Part shown: positions 35,701 to 50,700 of the stretch, piece by piece | How the letters are laid out: each line of letters starts with the position of its first letter | Position numbering within the stretch: position 1 is the first letter of the stretch | Assembly (NCBI GenBank): GCA_963930775.1 | Contig: OZ005699.1 | Location: 4,857,501-4,921,500, forward strand | Length of the DNA stretch: 64,000 nucleotides | Reading direction: 5' to 3' | Source: Cliona cf. orientalis | Lineage: Eukaryota > Porifera > Demospongiae > Clionaida > Clionaidae | Translations under genes and position numbers: made by a program | Notes under the pieces: model-generated | What the model was told of the DNA's origin: nothing | Seen by the model: the letters and a program-made list of their open reading frames with translations, nothing else | Database searches by the model: none

Positions 35701-38700
35701 CGTATTGCTACATACATGTACATGTACATACATACATACATATACACATGTACATAAGTACAACGGTTTCTCGTAGTGCTAGTGTACTGATTAGTGTGGG
35801 GCTCGCTCAGGCTCGCCCCAATAATCTACAATGTATGCTAAAAATTAACACATTTTGTAGGTAATCAGTCTCCCTCTACTGCACCATCTTCTCATCATAC
35901 CAGAGTAATGCGCAGAAATATTCGTGGTGAGACTCCGCTTCACATTGCTGCTATTAAAGTTAGTGTGTGTACGTGTATATGTGCATGTATGTAGTTTGAT
36001 GTTTATATGAAATGTTGACCAGATACCTTGTAGCTGAATGGCCGTGAACAAAGGTGGTGTGTGCATGATTTAAGCTAAATATACTGTACTCTCGCGAAAG
36101 AGCTAGGGCTCACTACGGAATATCGGCCCACCCCCCACTTTGGGCTCAATTTCCTGCTAAGGTCTAACGTTTACTCGAATATGCACCCATGTGTAGCTGC
36201 CCTTGAAAATGCAGCTCATATGGCTGGTTTATGAGGACTGAACTTCAAATAAATAGTCTATGTAAGATTGATAAGTAACCTGCCAAACAGCTGTAAAACT
36301 AGCTTTATGCCATGTTTCAGCATAAACAAATGATCGTGTGCGGCTAGCGATCGTAACCACGGCCACTTAATATGGCTACCGTCAACGATATTAGGGTGAA
36401 GCACAGCCCGATAGCCAGCCACCTTCACTCTTGATTGGTAATTGTGCTTGAATAAGGCTGAAATCAATGGTAGCCACTGCTACTATTCAAATTATGAATG
36501 TAACATGGATAACTTACCTGGGCGCTCTTTTGTGTCTAAATGTGATACTGATACCTTGAATATCGGCCCATCCCCCAATCTTGGTCCAATGTAAGGTACA
36601 CTGCCCATGGGCCCTTTTTCGTGAGGGTATGGTACAGGCTGGTGAAGGTTCACATCATGTGGCTAATGTGATTATCATGTGACACCATACTATAGCCAAT
36701 TATTGTGGAGCGTGAAAGCAGTTGATGAGTTGCCATGCCAGAACGATGCATTGTCATGACAATCACATCGTGTCACATTTGGTGCATGACATTAACTACC
36801 GTACTCGCTCTAATTATTCGAACATTCTAATAGCCCGAACGGCAAGTTTAAGTAATTTATTTCCTTCCTAATTCGTCGAACATCTTAAATTTCAAGTTTT
36901 CTCATCCGCTCTAAATCAACCGAACGCCCACGTGGTACGGCATGGCAGGAGCTCGAGACAACTCTTCCACGTTCATCGAAGAGTGTGGCTACCACATCTT
37001 GGACAGCATATAAGAGCGGAAAGGTAACAGACACAGACGGCGATCATTTTGCGATCGCTTCTGAGAGCACAGCGATACTGAGAACTCTAGAGCTGACAAC
37101 GATAATCCTATAGTTGGACATCGACTGCTGTTTCTTCGTTGCTATAATAGTGCTTTCCTCGAACAAACCATTGCCCGAATTTATTTATTTTCTATTTAAC
37201 ACCGAACGGCGATATTAATAATTATTTTTGGCCGTTCGGATAATTAGAGCGAGTACGGTAACTGATGGTACTCCGACTTACTGCGTCATGAGGTTGTACA
37301 TAAGCCCCATTTATGCTTAGGGCTTAACTCCAGTTAAATCCGCGTTAAATTAACTCAATTGCTTACGTGTAAACGTGCTAATCCACTTATGAACCGAATT
37401 AGTTAACCTGGACCCCCACCAATTCATGGCATTGTCAATGGGACAGATGTTTTTTTTTCACCCCAGCCAAAGCCAGGTTCCTATTTTACAGCTACATGTA
37501 TGTAGGTACACCGGAGCAATGGGGATAAAGAGACCTTAACAACTACTACACCAAGCTGTTCCCACAAGACATACATGTAGTATAAAACAAATCCCTACCT
37601 GTGAACTAATGTACAAGCATACAAACAGACAGATAAATGCCAGTGTTTGTGCTACATGTAGGTGGGTGCTCTTACAAGTAAGTTTAAGATGTATATACAT
37701 GTAGGAAAGAAATCAGGCAAAGCTGGGGAATGGGTGACCATATAGTAGGCTCCCTTTTGCGAGGCTACAGTACATCCATATTGTGTAATACTAGTAGTCA
37801 TCTGTGTGGGGTGAGCTTTCAAAAACGTGTAGCACTATGATATAATTTGTATCATTCAAGGCAATGCCATTTGCATGTACCGTAGAATCACGCAATTACG
37901 TACGCCCCCCTTGAGCTTGCACACACTACTAACCCACTTCTAATCCACATCAGGATGTGGATTACAACCTAGGTTAGACTTTGGACACCAGTGGTACTGT
38001 GGACGAGTTCCTGCAAGTTCCAAGCCCGGCTCTCGGAAAAATATGCCAAATGTGCTGGGTTGTAATGCCTCTGCACAGCACCCATGGAGAGGGTCCTTGC
38101 AGACTAGGTGGCGTTACCACATTGGTGGCAGTCCTTACACCACCATTTGACATATCCACCGGTAGGAGTTGTCAGTAGTGCAGGGCAGGATCTATAGCCT
38201 AGGCTTTTAAACTGCTTAAGCTGGCTTAGTGTAGCCGCTTTACAAGTTGGCATGCCTTCTAAACCGGTTTGTAAACCACGTCTGGGAGGTATTTTGAAAC
38301 TGGTTTCAAACAGGTTTGGATTATGTTGCTATACAAACTGTCCAGTGTATAAATGCTTTAAGCTGGCTTAAGGTGCTTAGGTAAGCTGGTTTAAGGCCCT
38401 ACATATAAACGTGATTAAAGCGTATTCCAAAATGGTTTAGTCTAAGCCAGCTTGTATGTGTAAGTGAGGCTAATGTAGAAAGGGGTATGCAGTGCATGTA
38501 TATCGTAATGTGCTCAATTAGGCTGTACCATAGCTACATTTATTGTACCTGTATACATATAGTTATTGACATGTACTATGTACCCTGTTGTTATCAGATA
38601 CCGTATGGTGGGTAATTTTCATGGGGTGCTAATTTTCGTTATTTTCGTGGTTGACTTGGCAGTCACGAAATTTTCCCACTCACGAAAATTAACGCCTACG

Positions 38701-41700
38701 GTGATATGATACTACGTATGCGAGTCCATGATGATGGGCGTGGCTACAAACATGGTGGCAGCGCGGCCAACACTTTCCAGTGTTAGCAAGCAACAGTAAC
38801 CACTGTCATCCATGCGGCAGCTGATAGCGTCTTCGACACTAATATTCTTCTATCTCATGCCTTTTGTCCAAGTCTCTGTAGGTATGGCTTAGTAACAAAG
38901 AAGATCGCGAGTGCGTGTATTAATTACATCATCGCTTATGCAGCAGTGCCACGCCCCTAGACTGGTTGCTGTCGTCACGAAATTTAAAACCACGAAAATT
39001 AATTTTGAGGGGCTTTTCGGACTTTCCACGAAAATTAGACCCCACGAAAATTACCTGCCATACGGTAGCGAGGTTTCTGCATACTAGCATTCTTTACAAC
39101 AGATCCTTATTAAATGCAGGGTGATATCAGTGCAGTTAGAGTACTACTGCAGCAAGGAGCTGAGCCAAACGCTAAAGATAATGCTGGATGGACTCCACTG
39201 GTATAATATTATTATAGCTACAACCTTAATTACATTGCTCCATGTACCACATTTTTTGTTGGTGCAAAGTTTCATGCATCACAGATCTGGCCAAAAAGCC
39301 CATAGAATATATTCGTATCTAGAGCTGTTGGACCACATCTCACCTACGTACATGTACATGTGCCTGCTGCAAGAATAGTATAGTATAATAATCTATCTGT
39401 ACAGTATGATAATCTGTCTCCCCGGGTGGAAAGGACCGCAAGCATGCTTGAATATCCTGCTGGTTATCGCTTATGAGTTTACCACACAATACCATACGGT
39501 AACACTTCAAGCCGTTCATTTCCGGTTCGATCAAGAACTAAATGGTCATGTGCACCATTGAAAAGGATTGAGGACGAGGCATTGCCTATATGCCATGCAA
39601 CGCACCAACGGTTTTGTGCTCTAGAGAGGTCTAATTTTGAAGTGAATGCATTAAATCAACGATATAAAGCTAGGTAGTACATGTAGTTGACGCATTTTAG
39701 CGCTCTTGAATATCGTGCTAAAGTTGATGCATTTCGGTACTCTTGAATGTTGCACTAAAATACGTTAACTGCAGGTGAGAGAAAATTAAGTGCTTATCCT
39801 GGAAAAAATTCCAGGATTCAGCTGAGATTCGAATTCTGGACCTTATGATATTATCATACCGTCGCAAAAAAGGGCCCATGGACGGTGCACCTTACATGTA
39901 CATTGGGCCAGGAGCATGCACACAGCATGTAGACTGGGGTATGGGCCAAAATTTGAGGTATCAATGTCGCAGTTAGATGCGAAAGAGCACCTTGGTAAAT
40001 TGCCAGTGGGCTGGGTCTTCGAATATTGGCCACAGCTACTGTTAATATGAGGTTTATTCAAGCACGGTTACCAATCAAGAATAAGAGCAACCGGCCATTG
40101 GGCCGATACGTCAATGTGTGCCATTGACGGTATAGCCGTATTAAGTGAGCATGGTTATGATTGCTAGCCATGTATGATTGCTCTTTTGTTCTGAAACATG
40201 CATATGGCTAACTGCATGTAGTTATAGGCTTAATTAATTCTGTGGCTGTTTAGCAGGTTATTTATTGGTCCCTGTCGAGTTCTCTGGAGCATATACATGT
40301 ACATTTATATACCATGTGCATTGTATCTCTATCAATCTAAGAGCTACATGTACATGTAGCTGTATGTAGCAGCAGCATGCAAGTACCGTATTTATTCGAA
40401 TAGAAGCCGCACCTCGATTATTAGCCGCCCTCGAATAGTAGTCGCACATGGAGCTCTGCGAAAGAAATAGTAGCCGCCCTCGAATAGTAGCACCGCACGC
40501 ATGCACGAACACAATTAAGTGGGTGTGCACGAACACAATTAAGTGGGTGTGGTCATGATCACAAGCCCTGAACGAGCGCTAATTCGAGGCAAAAATATGG
40601 CAGAAAAGGTCCTTGGCTTGGTTCTGCTGCTTATTGATCGATCATCTATCTCGAATATTCGAAAATCAGTCCTGAAAATTGAGTCTATCGTGTCAATGTC
40701 ACCAAGAGGTGTCGCTCCAAATAAATAAAAAACGTCCTCAAATAAGAGCCGCCCTCGATTAGTAGCTGCACTCCAGCAAGGCTGAAATTAATAGTAGCCG
40801 CGGCTAGTATTCGAATAAATACGGTACTTGTTACCACCTTTATACGTACATTGTACTTATTCTAGGTAGGCCAGTTGTGCACAAGCAGAAGCATATGGCC
40901 AGCAATTGAGAGGCATCACCAATAAAATATGCTTAGTCTATTTGTGATGCTCGTGGCCAAAAGGTAGAAGCATAGTAAAGCCAGTTTTTTTCCCCAATTT
41001 TGATTGATGAATTCGTTCAGCTTACAAGTTGTTCCAATACCTATAGATCTCAAGATCTAACAATTTTCGCCTGATTATGGCAGATAAAAATGATGACACT
41101 TTGCCCATCACAAATATTTGTACAATCACATAAATGTTGACCTGTACCACATAGGTGAAATTGATGCAGGGCCTGAACTTAGTGAGATTTTTATGCGTAA
41201 ATTTTATCAATCCATCTGAGGATCAGTGGAAACAATTGTACATGTAGGCAGTCACTGTGAATGCCAGCTTTAAATATAGGCCTTGCCCAATTATGCTCCA
41301 GAATTTACCTATTAGTCAAGTCAACAATCTCATGTTTTTCACCTATTAGTCTCAAGACTCACACCCATAAGTCTCAATGAAAAATGTATACATCTCGAAA
41401 AATGACTAAAATTAATTACCCCGCGCGCATGCGCAAGGGGTAAAGTAATCGGTTGTGTCGTTGTGGTGAGCACAAAAATCGCCATATCTCGAGATGTAGG
41501 CATCTAAGCGCATCGTAAGCACAACGAATCAATAGAATTCGGCGAAAAACTAGCTTCAGTGTGCATCAAATTGATGGACACGGTCCATGGGCGTCACAAA
41601 TAGTGCCTTTTTGTTGGCTAACGTAGCCACGCCTATCGACAGTGCCCACTCAATGCATAATGCATACCCATTGTGTTTTGTGCCCATGCGCACAACTAAG

Positions 41701-44700
41701 TAGCCAAGAATATGACTGATCTGCAGCCCTATGGAACCAAAACATAATGTAAGATGGCTATACTATTAATTTTCAACAAAAATAATATTGGAATTATCAG
41801 TTTATCTGGTGCAGAGAGAGTGCTTTTTATCACCGGGACCTCCAGTAGCTACATATAATATACAATTAAGCAGCACTTGCACTAATTTTCTGAAGTTCAC
41901 TATGACAAAATTATAACCATGCACATGCACAAAAGCAACTCTATAGATTGCACAATGTGCGCGCGGGGTATGTGCTCTACAGAACTCTAGTTATGACCTG
42001 TTATTGTACTGTAACATAATGGATGCCTCCATATAGTCTTCCAATGAAGAGTATTAACAGGTGCTCCACTAGAATCACTACAACTTGCCATACCTATACA
42101 CATGTACTTGGGCCATGTGCTCAGGTGCAAAGGTCATAGCTGTTCTAAATATTCAAATTTTGAGCCACTCTGGTGCGCAAAGATCATAGCTATTGGAATT
42201 TTGATTTTTGAGCTACTTAGCAAATTTTTTCTGGTGCAAAGGTCATAACATTCGAATTTTTGGGGAAATAGTATATTAGTCTTGGCATTATTTTCAATGC
42301 TCTGTGTTACCTATTAGTCTCAAAATTATATATGCTAGCATAATCGGGCAAGGCCTAGCTGTGGAACTAGCAAGAGATATGAACATACTGGTTTCTTGGA
42401 TTGGCTCATTTGGAAACTGGGTAGCACCGTAGCTAACCAGCTTGATTTGAAGTGCACGGTCATCATTAGATTCTGGGTTTACCTTCTTGGCTTCATCTAT
42501 AGGTCTCACGAAAGAGTTTGTGAGTAAGCTACATGTATATGTGTTTCTTGCATAGTATTTGATTTCCCCGCATGCATGCATGCACAAGAGGTGAAGCATT
42601 CGCTGTGTTGTCTATGTGTTTGTCAGCACAAAAATTGCCAGATCTGGAGATGTAGGCATGCATCTAAGTGACTTGTAAGCATAATAAATCCATTGAAAAC
42701 TGGCTTCAGTATGCTTTGAATGATTTGTCGGAGCCCACAAGGGTAGCAAACACTGCATTTTACTGGCCACGCTTTTACTCACTGCTGGTCATGTGCTTTC
42801 TTATCATACACACAACGTTAACCTAGCACAATGCTGTCGACTGGGGTTATTGAGTATTACATTTAACCTCCCTCAAGCTACACATTTAAGTGCATGGATC
42901 CTAGCTACTTCGAGTGTAAGAGATCCTCAGTATGGGAGCTACATGTACTTGTAATCTACGTGGTTCTAGAACAATCCATTGAGCATGATATGTATTTGAT
43001 AGCCTGTTTGAGCACATGGCTGGCTGAACTAGAACTCTCCAGAGCATATTCCTCGCACGTTGCATCTGCATCCTAGATGAGTATATGCAGATTTCGAGTC
43101 CAAAGCCTCTGGCAGCCCAACATAGTATTAATTAGTACAAGTGAAAGCATAAGTCCTCTCATAATATTATACATTTCAGTGAGGAAAGAGTTAAAGTCGT
43201 AAATAATAGCTGTCATACTGCATGTACACAATCTTAATGACAACGTGGCGGAAAACTTCCAGGCAAAGGCATAAAACTTGAAGGTCAGCCTACCATGCTG
43301 GCAAGGCTCAGGTCCAGAGTTATGAAATTTCGTGCTGCCAGGCCATGCCCTTTTATGCATGCAGCTCACCTGCTGTCAAAGTAGCCTGCTAGCGAAGCAT
43401 ATTGTGAAGTCAAGGTTAATATGAGTGTTCAAATATTTGTAGTTTACTTGCATGCATGTACATGTACACACTAGTATGAAATATACGGAAATTTGCACAT
43501 TACAAAATTATGCATTATAATATGGATACCGTATTTTTTCATTAGGCACATTTCGCTTACCGTAGTGTCCCAGGTTAGTGCCGGGCCCATGGACATTTAT
43601 ATAATATAATATAGAAGCTGCTACAGTGGCGCCTTGAAATGTGGTACATATGGGAACTTACCCGGGAGTGGATTCTTGCCCGGGACTCTACATACAGCCA
43701 GTGCATGCTATTTTGCTGTCTTATTCACTCGCTATTAGGCACATTTCGCCTTATAAGTGCATATGTGACCCTTGACCTTGATATCTTACTATCCTGGGTT
43801 CCAGTCTTTTTGAGTTAGTCGTGACTACAGTCGATTCTCTGACTTATTGAAGCCGTGAGCACCATTTCGAGCACGTTGGAGTGTAGTAACGTGCAGCACA
43901 ATCGATCGAGTGACTGGCCATGCCGCTTAAAATGATGCGCATGCGTACTTGTAGATAATTTTACTTAGGTACATCTCGCTATTAGGCGCACCTCGCTATT
44001 AAGTGCAGGTTTTCTTCCTGTAGAGATATAAGTGCATGTGCTTAATAGTGGGAAAATACAGTACTACCGGTATGGGACCTTCAACAGACAAAATTATTTG
44101 GGTTGTTGTTGACAGCTACAGTAGTGTCCTGATCAAGTACGTGTATATACCGTACTTAATCTAATACTACGCATGCAAAAAAAATAATTTCAATTTTGAA
44201 AAACGCGCGTTTTTCTGGTAAAGGTCGTCAATCGCTCCATATATAAACATTATGTGAATTTGTAAAATGCTAATTTATTGCGTTAAATTGGATCATGCGT
44301 TGTATTCGATTAACTATGGTAACCCTTCCTTTGACCACTTGCCATATCATGCCAAACTATGCACAAAAATTGGTGAGTGGTGTCAACGATTATGACATTG
44401 ATCCACTTTACCTGCGACTCTACTTACAGATAGTGTTTACTACATTTATGGTCAAGCTAATTAATTGCCTTTGTGTAGCTACATAATTTTCAGTGGAACG
44501 TATGTAGATGCAAGTGCCCTTTGGCATGCTTTCATGCGCTTACCATAATAATATTATATGACTGTATGGGTGTAGTCTGAGTGCTTACCCAGGAGTGGGT
44601 GCTCTCCATTTATGCAGCCAAAGAAAGCACCTGGTGCCCAGGACACTAAGTACACCATATTGTACATATACAACTGTACATGTATAATTACATGTGATTA

Positions 44701-47700
44701 ATCTCAATGTGCAGCATGAAGCATGCAACCATGGTCATATTGCAGTTGTAGCAGTGCTTCTGGATGATGGTGCTTTTGTGAATGTTCCTGGGCTTGACAA
44801 TGACACTCCTCTTCATGATGCTGTTGTTAATGGTCATGTTGAAGTTGCTGAGTTGTTGATCAGTAGAGGTGCCAACTGTGATCTAAGGTGAGCTATTTTC
44901 CTAACTAAATTTGTTAACTGGGGCAAGCCTGAGCAAACCCCACACAAACTACATGTAGTTTGCCCTGCGCTATCATAATGTATATTCATGTATGTATCAT
45001 AAAGTCAGTATAGACTATAAGTAGGGATTGCCTGGATGTTATACGTATACATTATAAATTACAAAGTGAAAATATCTCGAGAACGGAACAATTTAAAATT
45101 TTTAACCTCGGTCATTGTGTTCTATGAGCTATTTTTAACCCTCGGCGCATGCGCGAGGGTTATGGTAGTTGGTCTGAGATATTGTAGATTATCTGGGGAC
45201 CATTGGTGGCCCATAATTTGTATGGTGCCATGTCTGTAGTACTATGCAAGGAGCAAAAAGAGAGACAGTAGTGAGTAACTTCAAAAGGTTGTAGAACCAA
45301 GAAAACGGAGTAAATCCCCAGAATATGCATATTGTTCAGCTGCTCTAAGGTTGCTCTTCATGCCTGTAGCATCCTTTTACCAGTTTTCAGAACTTTTTGA
45401 AATTCTTTGGACACGCTAGTGAAAGCTACTTTTGGACATGCAATAATATTATTGCTCAGTGTGCTTCAGTCTTGTGCCAAGTATCAGTGTGGAGTTCGAT
45501 ACAATATACCAGGGTTGTTACTGCTGTGAGCCGTTGAACCTTGAATAACACTGCTGTGCATTAGCCTCGTCCCCAATCCTAGTAGTCTCACCCTGGCGGC
45601 CCACAGCCCTTTAGCTACCTCCGTGTCTGCATGCAACTGTTGAAGCATGTAGCTAGCTAATTATGCTAAGCAACGCGCCGAGGGTTTTGTGCTCGAGAGA
45701 GCTCTAGTATATCTAGGTAGAAAGTCTATCAATATTTATCGAAAGGGTTCATCATTTACATATGGAACCCGAGGGTGATACAAATCATGTTTTGCGTTCT
45801 TTCTTTTCGTAATAGTGTCACTCGGTGCTTCATCAACATAGTGTGTTTAGTGGATACTAATTTTTAGCGATTTTTCAAAACTAATGTTCTATTTATTCGA
45901 AAATGTTGATAAATTTAATATTTGCTGGTTCAATTTTTAGCGAATTAAAATTGGGCAAATCGCTAATTTCACTAAATTTAGTACCTGCAAACAGAATATC
46001 CTTAAAGTATGTATTTCACACATGTGCATGTAGTATTATAGTCTGTAAAAATCAATATTATATAGAGGATGTCGTGTTGTTCTTGTCTGATTTGATGTCT
46101 ATGAAAATTGTGGTTGATATGATGAGTGCTGCTATGGCAATGGCTAGTGTTATGAAAATGAGGCAGTATTGAAAACACTTTTCCTTTTTCGTTTTGGGAG
46201 CTGGTGCTTTTGTATTGCATGTAGTTGTTGGTTCTGAGCCAGTGTGCTCGTTGTGCTGTGCATTTCCCATGGAAGTAGTACTTTCAGTGTGATGTTGCTC
46301 ATCACCTTCTTGTATGTGTGTTGTTATAGGATTTTCTATTTCTGTGCTGCTCAAGAACGGAAATGGCTGTTTTTGATTACTTTTGTAATGGCTTGAAAAT
46401 GAAGATGCCATTTCCTCATAGTCACTCACTGTTTCTAGGTCAGCTGATTTCCGGAGGTCTTTTCCAAGTAAAGCAATGTTTCTTTGTTCCATTATTGGCT
46501 GCTCACTTTCTGTTTCATTGACATCACTTTGCTCTGATTGAACAATAATCTTAGGAACTGGTGATTGAATACTCTTTTCCCAATTGCTTCCATCTTCTGC
46601 AGCCAAATTAGGAAGGGTGTTAGGAATTCCTGCCCATTCTTGAGTTTTATTACTTTCTTTTTTTGTGCACTGATTATAATCCTTGATGTTCTCATAGTCT
46701 GGTTGATGTTTGGGATTATTTGTATGGATATTACCAAGTTTTTGTCCATGTGAGTCTTCATTTTGCACTCCTACAGTGTGAGGTCCTATCTGTGGTGTAG
46801 TATTGCTGTCACTGTAGGTTCTACTTTGCATATACTCCTTCGTATTTTCATAGTCATTGAATGGATACTGACTGATCTTTTCTTGCTCATTTTCGGCCTG
46901 ATCATTTTTCAAACTGTCATCACTGCACATTTCAAAAAAATTTGTTTCACTACCACACTTCTTTGAAGTAGGCCAATTTCCCATATCTGTAATATCAGTT
47001 TGGCCATGTTCTGATTCTGTATCGAACACTGGAGAGTTGCATCCGGTTTCTCGGAATGGTCTGTGGACTGAACTTTCATAAGCTGCATTTCTTTGGACCA
47101 CATTTGGTGCAGTATCGTTTATCTCTGGTAGTAGTAATCTATCATAATATTCTTCGCATACGTTTAGATGTTTAGGAGTGGGCGTACCATTATCTCCTGT
47201 TTTATTTTCGACATATGTGTGACTGGTCTTTCTTCCTGGGTATGCGTAACTTTGCTGTGGTGGGCTTAGTGAAGCAATTGTTGATCCTTCATTTGGATAC
47301 CTAGGCAGATAACTTGTTGCTGTATTGGATATTGATCCATGAGTAGCTTTTCGTGGTGGCAAAGTTTTTGTGAAGCTAGACGGACTTAATGGATGATATT
47401 GCCCACGAGGTGGTAAACTCTTTACATAACTAACTGCAACATTGTCAACTGACCTGTTTCGCTGTGACATATGCAAGCTTGGAGTGAGGGTAGCTGTTTT
47501 TGATCCATGACTACCATGTCGTGGTAGGCTTGATGAAACACTCTCTTCTGCTGCATTTCTCAGTCCACTGCCCATGTACATGTACGACGTCTTACAGTTA
47601 GTACTTGGCCCTTGGTATTGTACTTGTCTCGGCTGAAAGGTTGAAATGGAGTAGGTTACAGCTGTATCATCTTGATGTTTGATATCCTCAGGAGTAAATA

Positions 47701-50700
47701 TGTGGTAAGGAGAGTCATCTGGTGTCCTGTCACTTTTTCTTTCAGAGATTCCTTCGTGAAATGTAGCCATGATTTTCCTTGATATTGAGCTGCTAGCTAC
47801 ATTAAGCTGTTGTGTGGTGTAAACTTGTCAAAGTGAAAGACTTCTGGGAAATGTTTTGTATTTTTGACTGGTGCACACATTTGGGAACAGTTTTTGTTTT
47901 CAGTGATCACACAGATTTGAAATAACATGCCAGGTATACAGTAGTGCAATTAATATACGTGTATGTTGATACTGTACTTGTAGCTCATTTGACAATGTGC
48001 AAAGAAGAAAAGGAACAGACCACTACACCTATTATTACCCTTGGTGTAGTTTGTTGTAGAGTTTATTACCCAAGTACAATTTTTGCAAAACTGAACGTTC
48101 CTATCAAGACCTGAAATCCACAGTATTATATATGAGAATATATGTGGCACATCTAGACTCAATTAAGGAGTTTGCTTGTTCTCTTGTCTGTGGGAGCTGG
48201 AACCTGATTTGCTTCGTATATTCAGCAGCCACAAAGTACCTTAGGAGTAATAGGCTAAGTGTTCAGCCTGCATCTAGTAGAACTGCACTGTACAGCATAT
48301 CAGGCACCAGCTCTCCCATAGACTGGATAACAGAAACACCCTGTACTGCTGTATCATTAACATAATAATTATTATATTAGTCATGTGACATCCAATCTAT
48401 GGCTTCTATTTTATTACAGTAGCTGCACCCTGCTTCATAATATGAGATGCCGTCTAAAGAAATGGATACCGTAAAGTCTGGTTAATAAGCGCATGCGCTT
48501 ATCACTCTCGGTGGTAAGCAAACATGTGCCTATTAGATGATGTGCGCGCGTAAGGGTCTGGCTCCACGAGACGAACTCCCGGGTAAGTGCCCAAGTGCCT
48601 CATTTCAAGGGATCTACCTGGCCTACTCAAAATGGAGCACCTGAAACATGCATATTTCAGCATATTTCATGCATGGAAGTGACTTATCACCACATGGTCG
48701 AGCTGGACGCATAGTAGAGCCATGCAATGCAAGCAGGCAGCTAGCCTATACAGTGGAACCCCGCTTAACGGACACCCCTCAGCGGCGGAAACCTGCGATA
48801 ATATTATAACAAACAATTCTGAATGTCCGGAGTATATTTCCATAGACTTCAATGTATTCAAACCACCTCAACAGCGGATACCCCGCTATTCCGTATAACG
48901 GACACTTATTTTGGTCCCGTTCGAGCCTGTGCAGTAGTGAATAACCTCACATAACGGACAGTTAGGCCACACCCACCATTAAAATCGGTCAGTTCAGTGA
49001 CCAGTATCTACAGTAATGCCCACATATTCTTGATTAGGAGCTTTCAGTTGTCAGATCTCTCATCGATACGGTCTTTTTTGTCATCCACAGTTAGTGCTTT
49101 ATCATAGCACATGTACACGTACATTAATATACAATGTCATGAATTACATCTTCTTCAGTTTATCAAGAATAATGTCCTTTTGATGCTCATATTCTTCCTT
49201 AGTTACAGTGACAAGAAATGACTATAGCCACATCATGCATGCAAGCATGCCATGGGATCATCCAAGGGGAGTTACTGATGCAAATGCAGCTGTGATAAGT
49301 AGTTTAATATCTTGTACAGATTGTGCCATAGCTTCATAAGAAGTGTTTGACCTTGCTAAAGCACTCTTCAATTGGCATTAGGTCTGGTGAGTATGGTGGA
49401 AGGAATAAGATAAGTGCACCAACACTGTGAATATGTTTTATCACATCATACAAGTGGTGGATGGAGCAGTTGTCCATGATCACCACTGAATTTGGATTTA
49501 TACCATTAAATGGCATTAGCTGAGGTAATAGTTCGAGCACTTAGCCTATGATTGTATGGGTGAACCTGGCCGGACAAAGGCATATCATGAAGATCTGTGA
49601 TGGCGCATTGTCTGGCAGAGGATTACAAATAAAACCATCAGAGATATACGTACATTAGCTAATGATCTGTGTATTAATTGCAACTTCAACTGTCTGGAGA
49701 ATCCTGGACAGATTTGAATGTACTGGTTGTGTGACTCCGAATACAGCCACCAGTCGAGACCATGCCCTTCATGAGCACGATGAGCTGCTGTTTATTGAAA
49801 TGGTGTTGTGAACATCCATCTGTTCATCTTCATGAGATTCAATATAAGCTGCATAAAGTAACAGGTACAGAAGTGAGTATTGCCACAATATATAGGAGCC
49901 TGAAAAGGAATGGATTCTCTAGGAAAAAAATACAGTTTGTCACACTACAGAGATCAGATAGGTTACGAGCACAATATCAAGCTGAAGTTTCAACATACAA
50001 GAGCAGCATGTTAGTTTTCTTGGATGAGACTGGATGCAGATGAAAGGATGCAATGAGGAAATTTGGATACTCCCTTCGTGGATATCCGGCCAAGAGTGTA
50101 AAGCTACTGGCAAATGAAAGCATTGCTCAGCAATAGGTGTATCATGACTACAACCTTGTTTCTTGATTGCTATGTGGTGGAAGGTACAGTGTATGGAGAT
50201 GTGTTTTATTACTTTGTGCAGTCTTCACCACTGTGCACACGCACGCTGTAATATGGGTATGTTATAGCACACTAGCTGTTAAAATTTAAATTTGAACAGG
50301 TGGCACGTGAAGTGCACATACACAGATACACAGCTGTCTGTACAGTACTAATCCTAATCACGTTATAGTGTAGTACTATGTGTGTAATTATTGTGGCTGG
50401 CTATGACAACTACCTAAGTGGGTCGTTGCTCACTGCCCTGTTCCAATTGAGTGTTCTCATTTGGCGGAGCTTAGCTCTGGACCATCTGGACAATAGGCTA
50501 AGCATGGTTGTGGCTTCTGTATTTTGACATTTTTGCTTGTAACTTGACAATGAAAGTTAAATTGAAAATTTTGAACGTGTAAAGTTTAATTGTTTATGCT
50601 CTATCTGCTTATCTTTGAATTATGTCCGTAGCATATTCTGGCTGAGCTGAATTACATTATTTACATTACGTTATATTGTAGTTTACATACGTATGTTGCC

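Larger units (their letters stand above)
27272..35860. other. BARD1 intron before the ankyrin exons, 8.6 kb
   Basis: It is filled by repeats: an inverted-repeat arm (27407-27690), an AGCCCCGTTTACAC element (27718-28383), a dispersed repeat (28575-29158), TACCGTA-type elements (29157-29700, 30535-30730, 32284-32756, 32890-33261), a pogo-type MITE (29741-30309), Mutator-like MITEs and the TTAA pair (33354-34451). In 34607-35334 nothing is recognised. Confidence 0.55.
35959..39119. other. BARD1 intron between ankyrin exons
   Basis: Contains MITEs at 36797-37260, about 38200-38475 and 38599-39067. No gene is seen. Confidence 0.55.
39201..44714. other. BARD1 intron between ankyrin exons, 5.5 kb
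   Basis: Contains MITEs (40384-40826, 43527-44063), GCATGCGC-family copies (41409-41990, about 42562-42800) and a GGTAAAGGTCGTCA fragment (44187-44276). No gene is seen. Confidence 0.55.
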
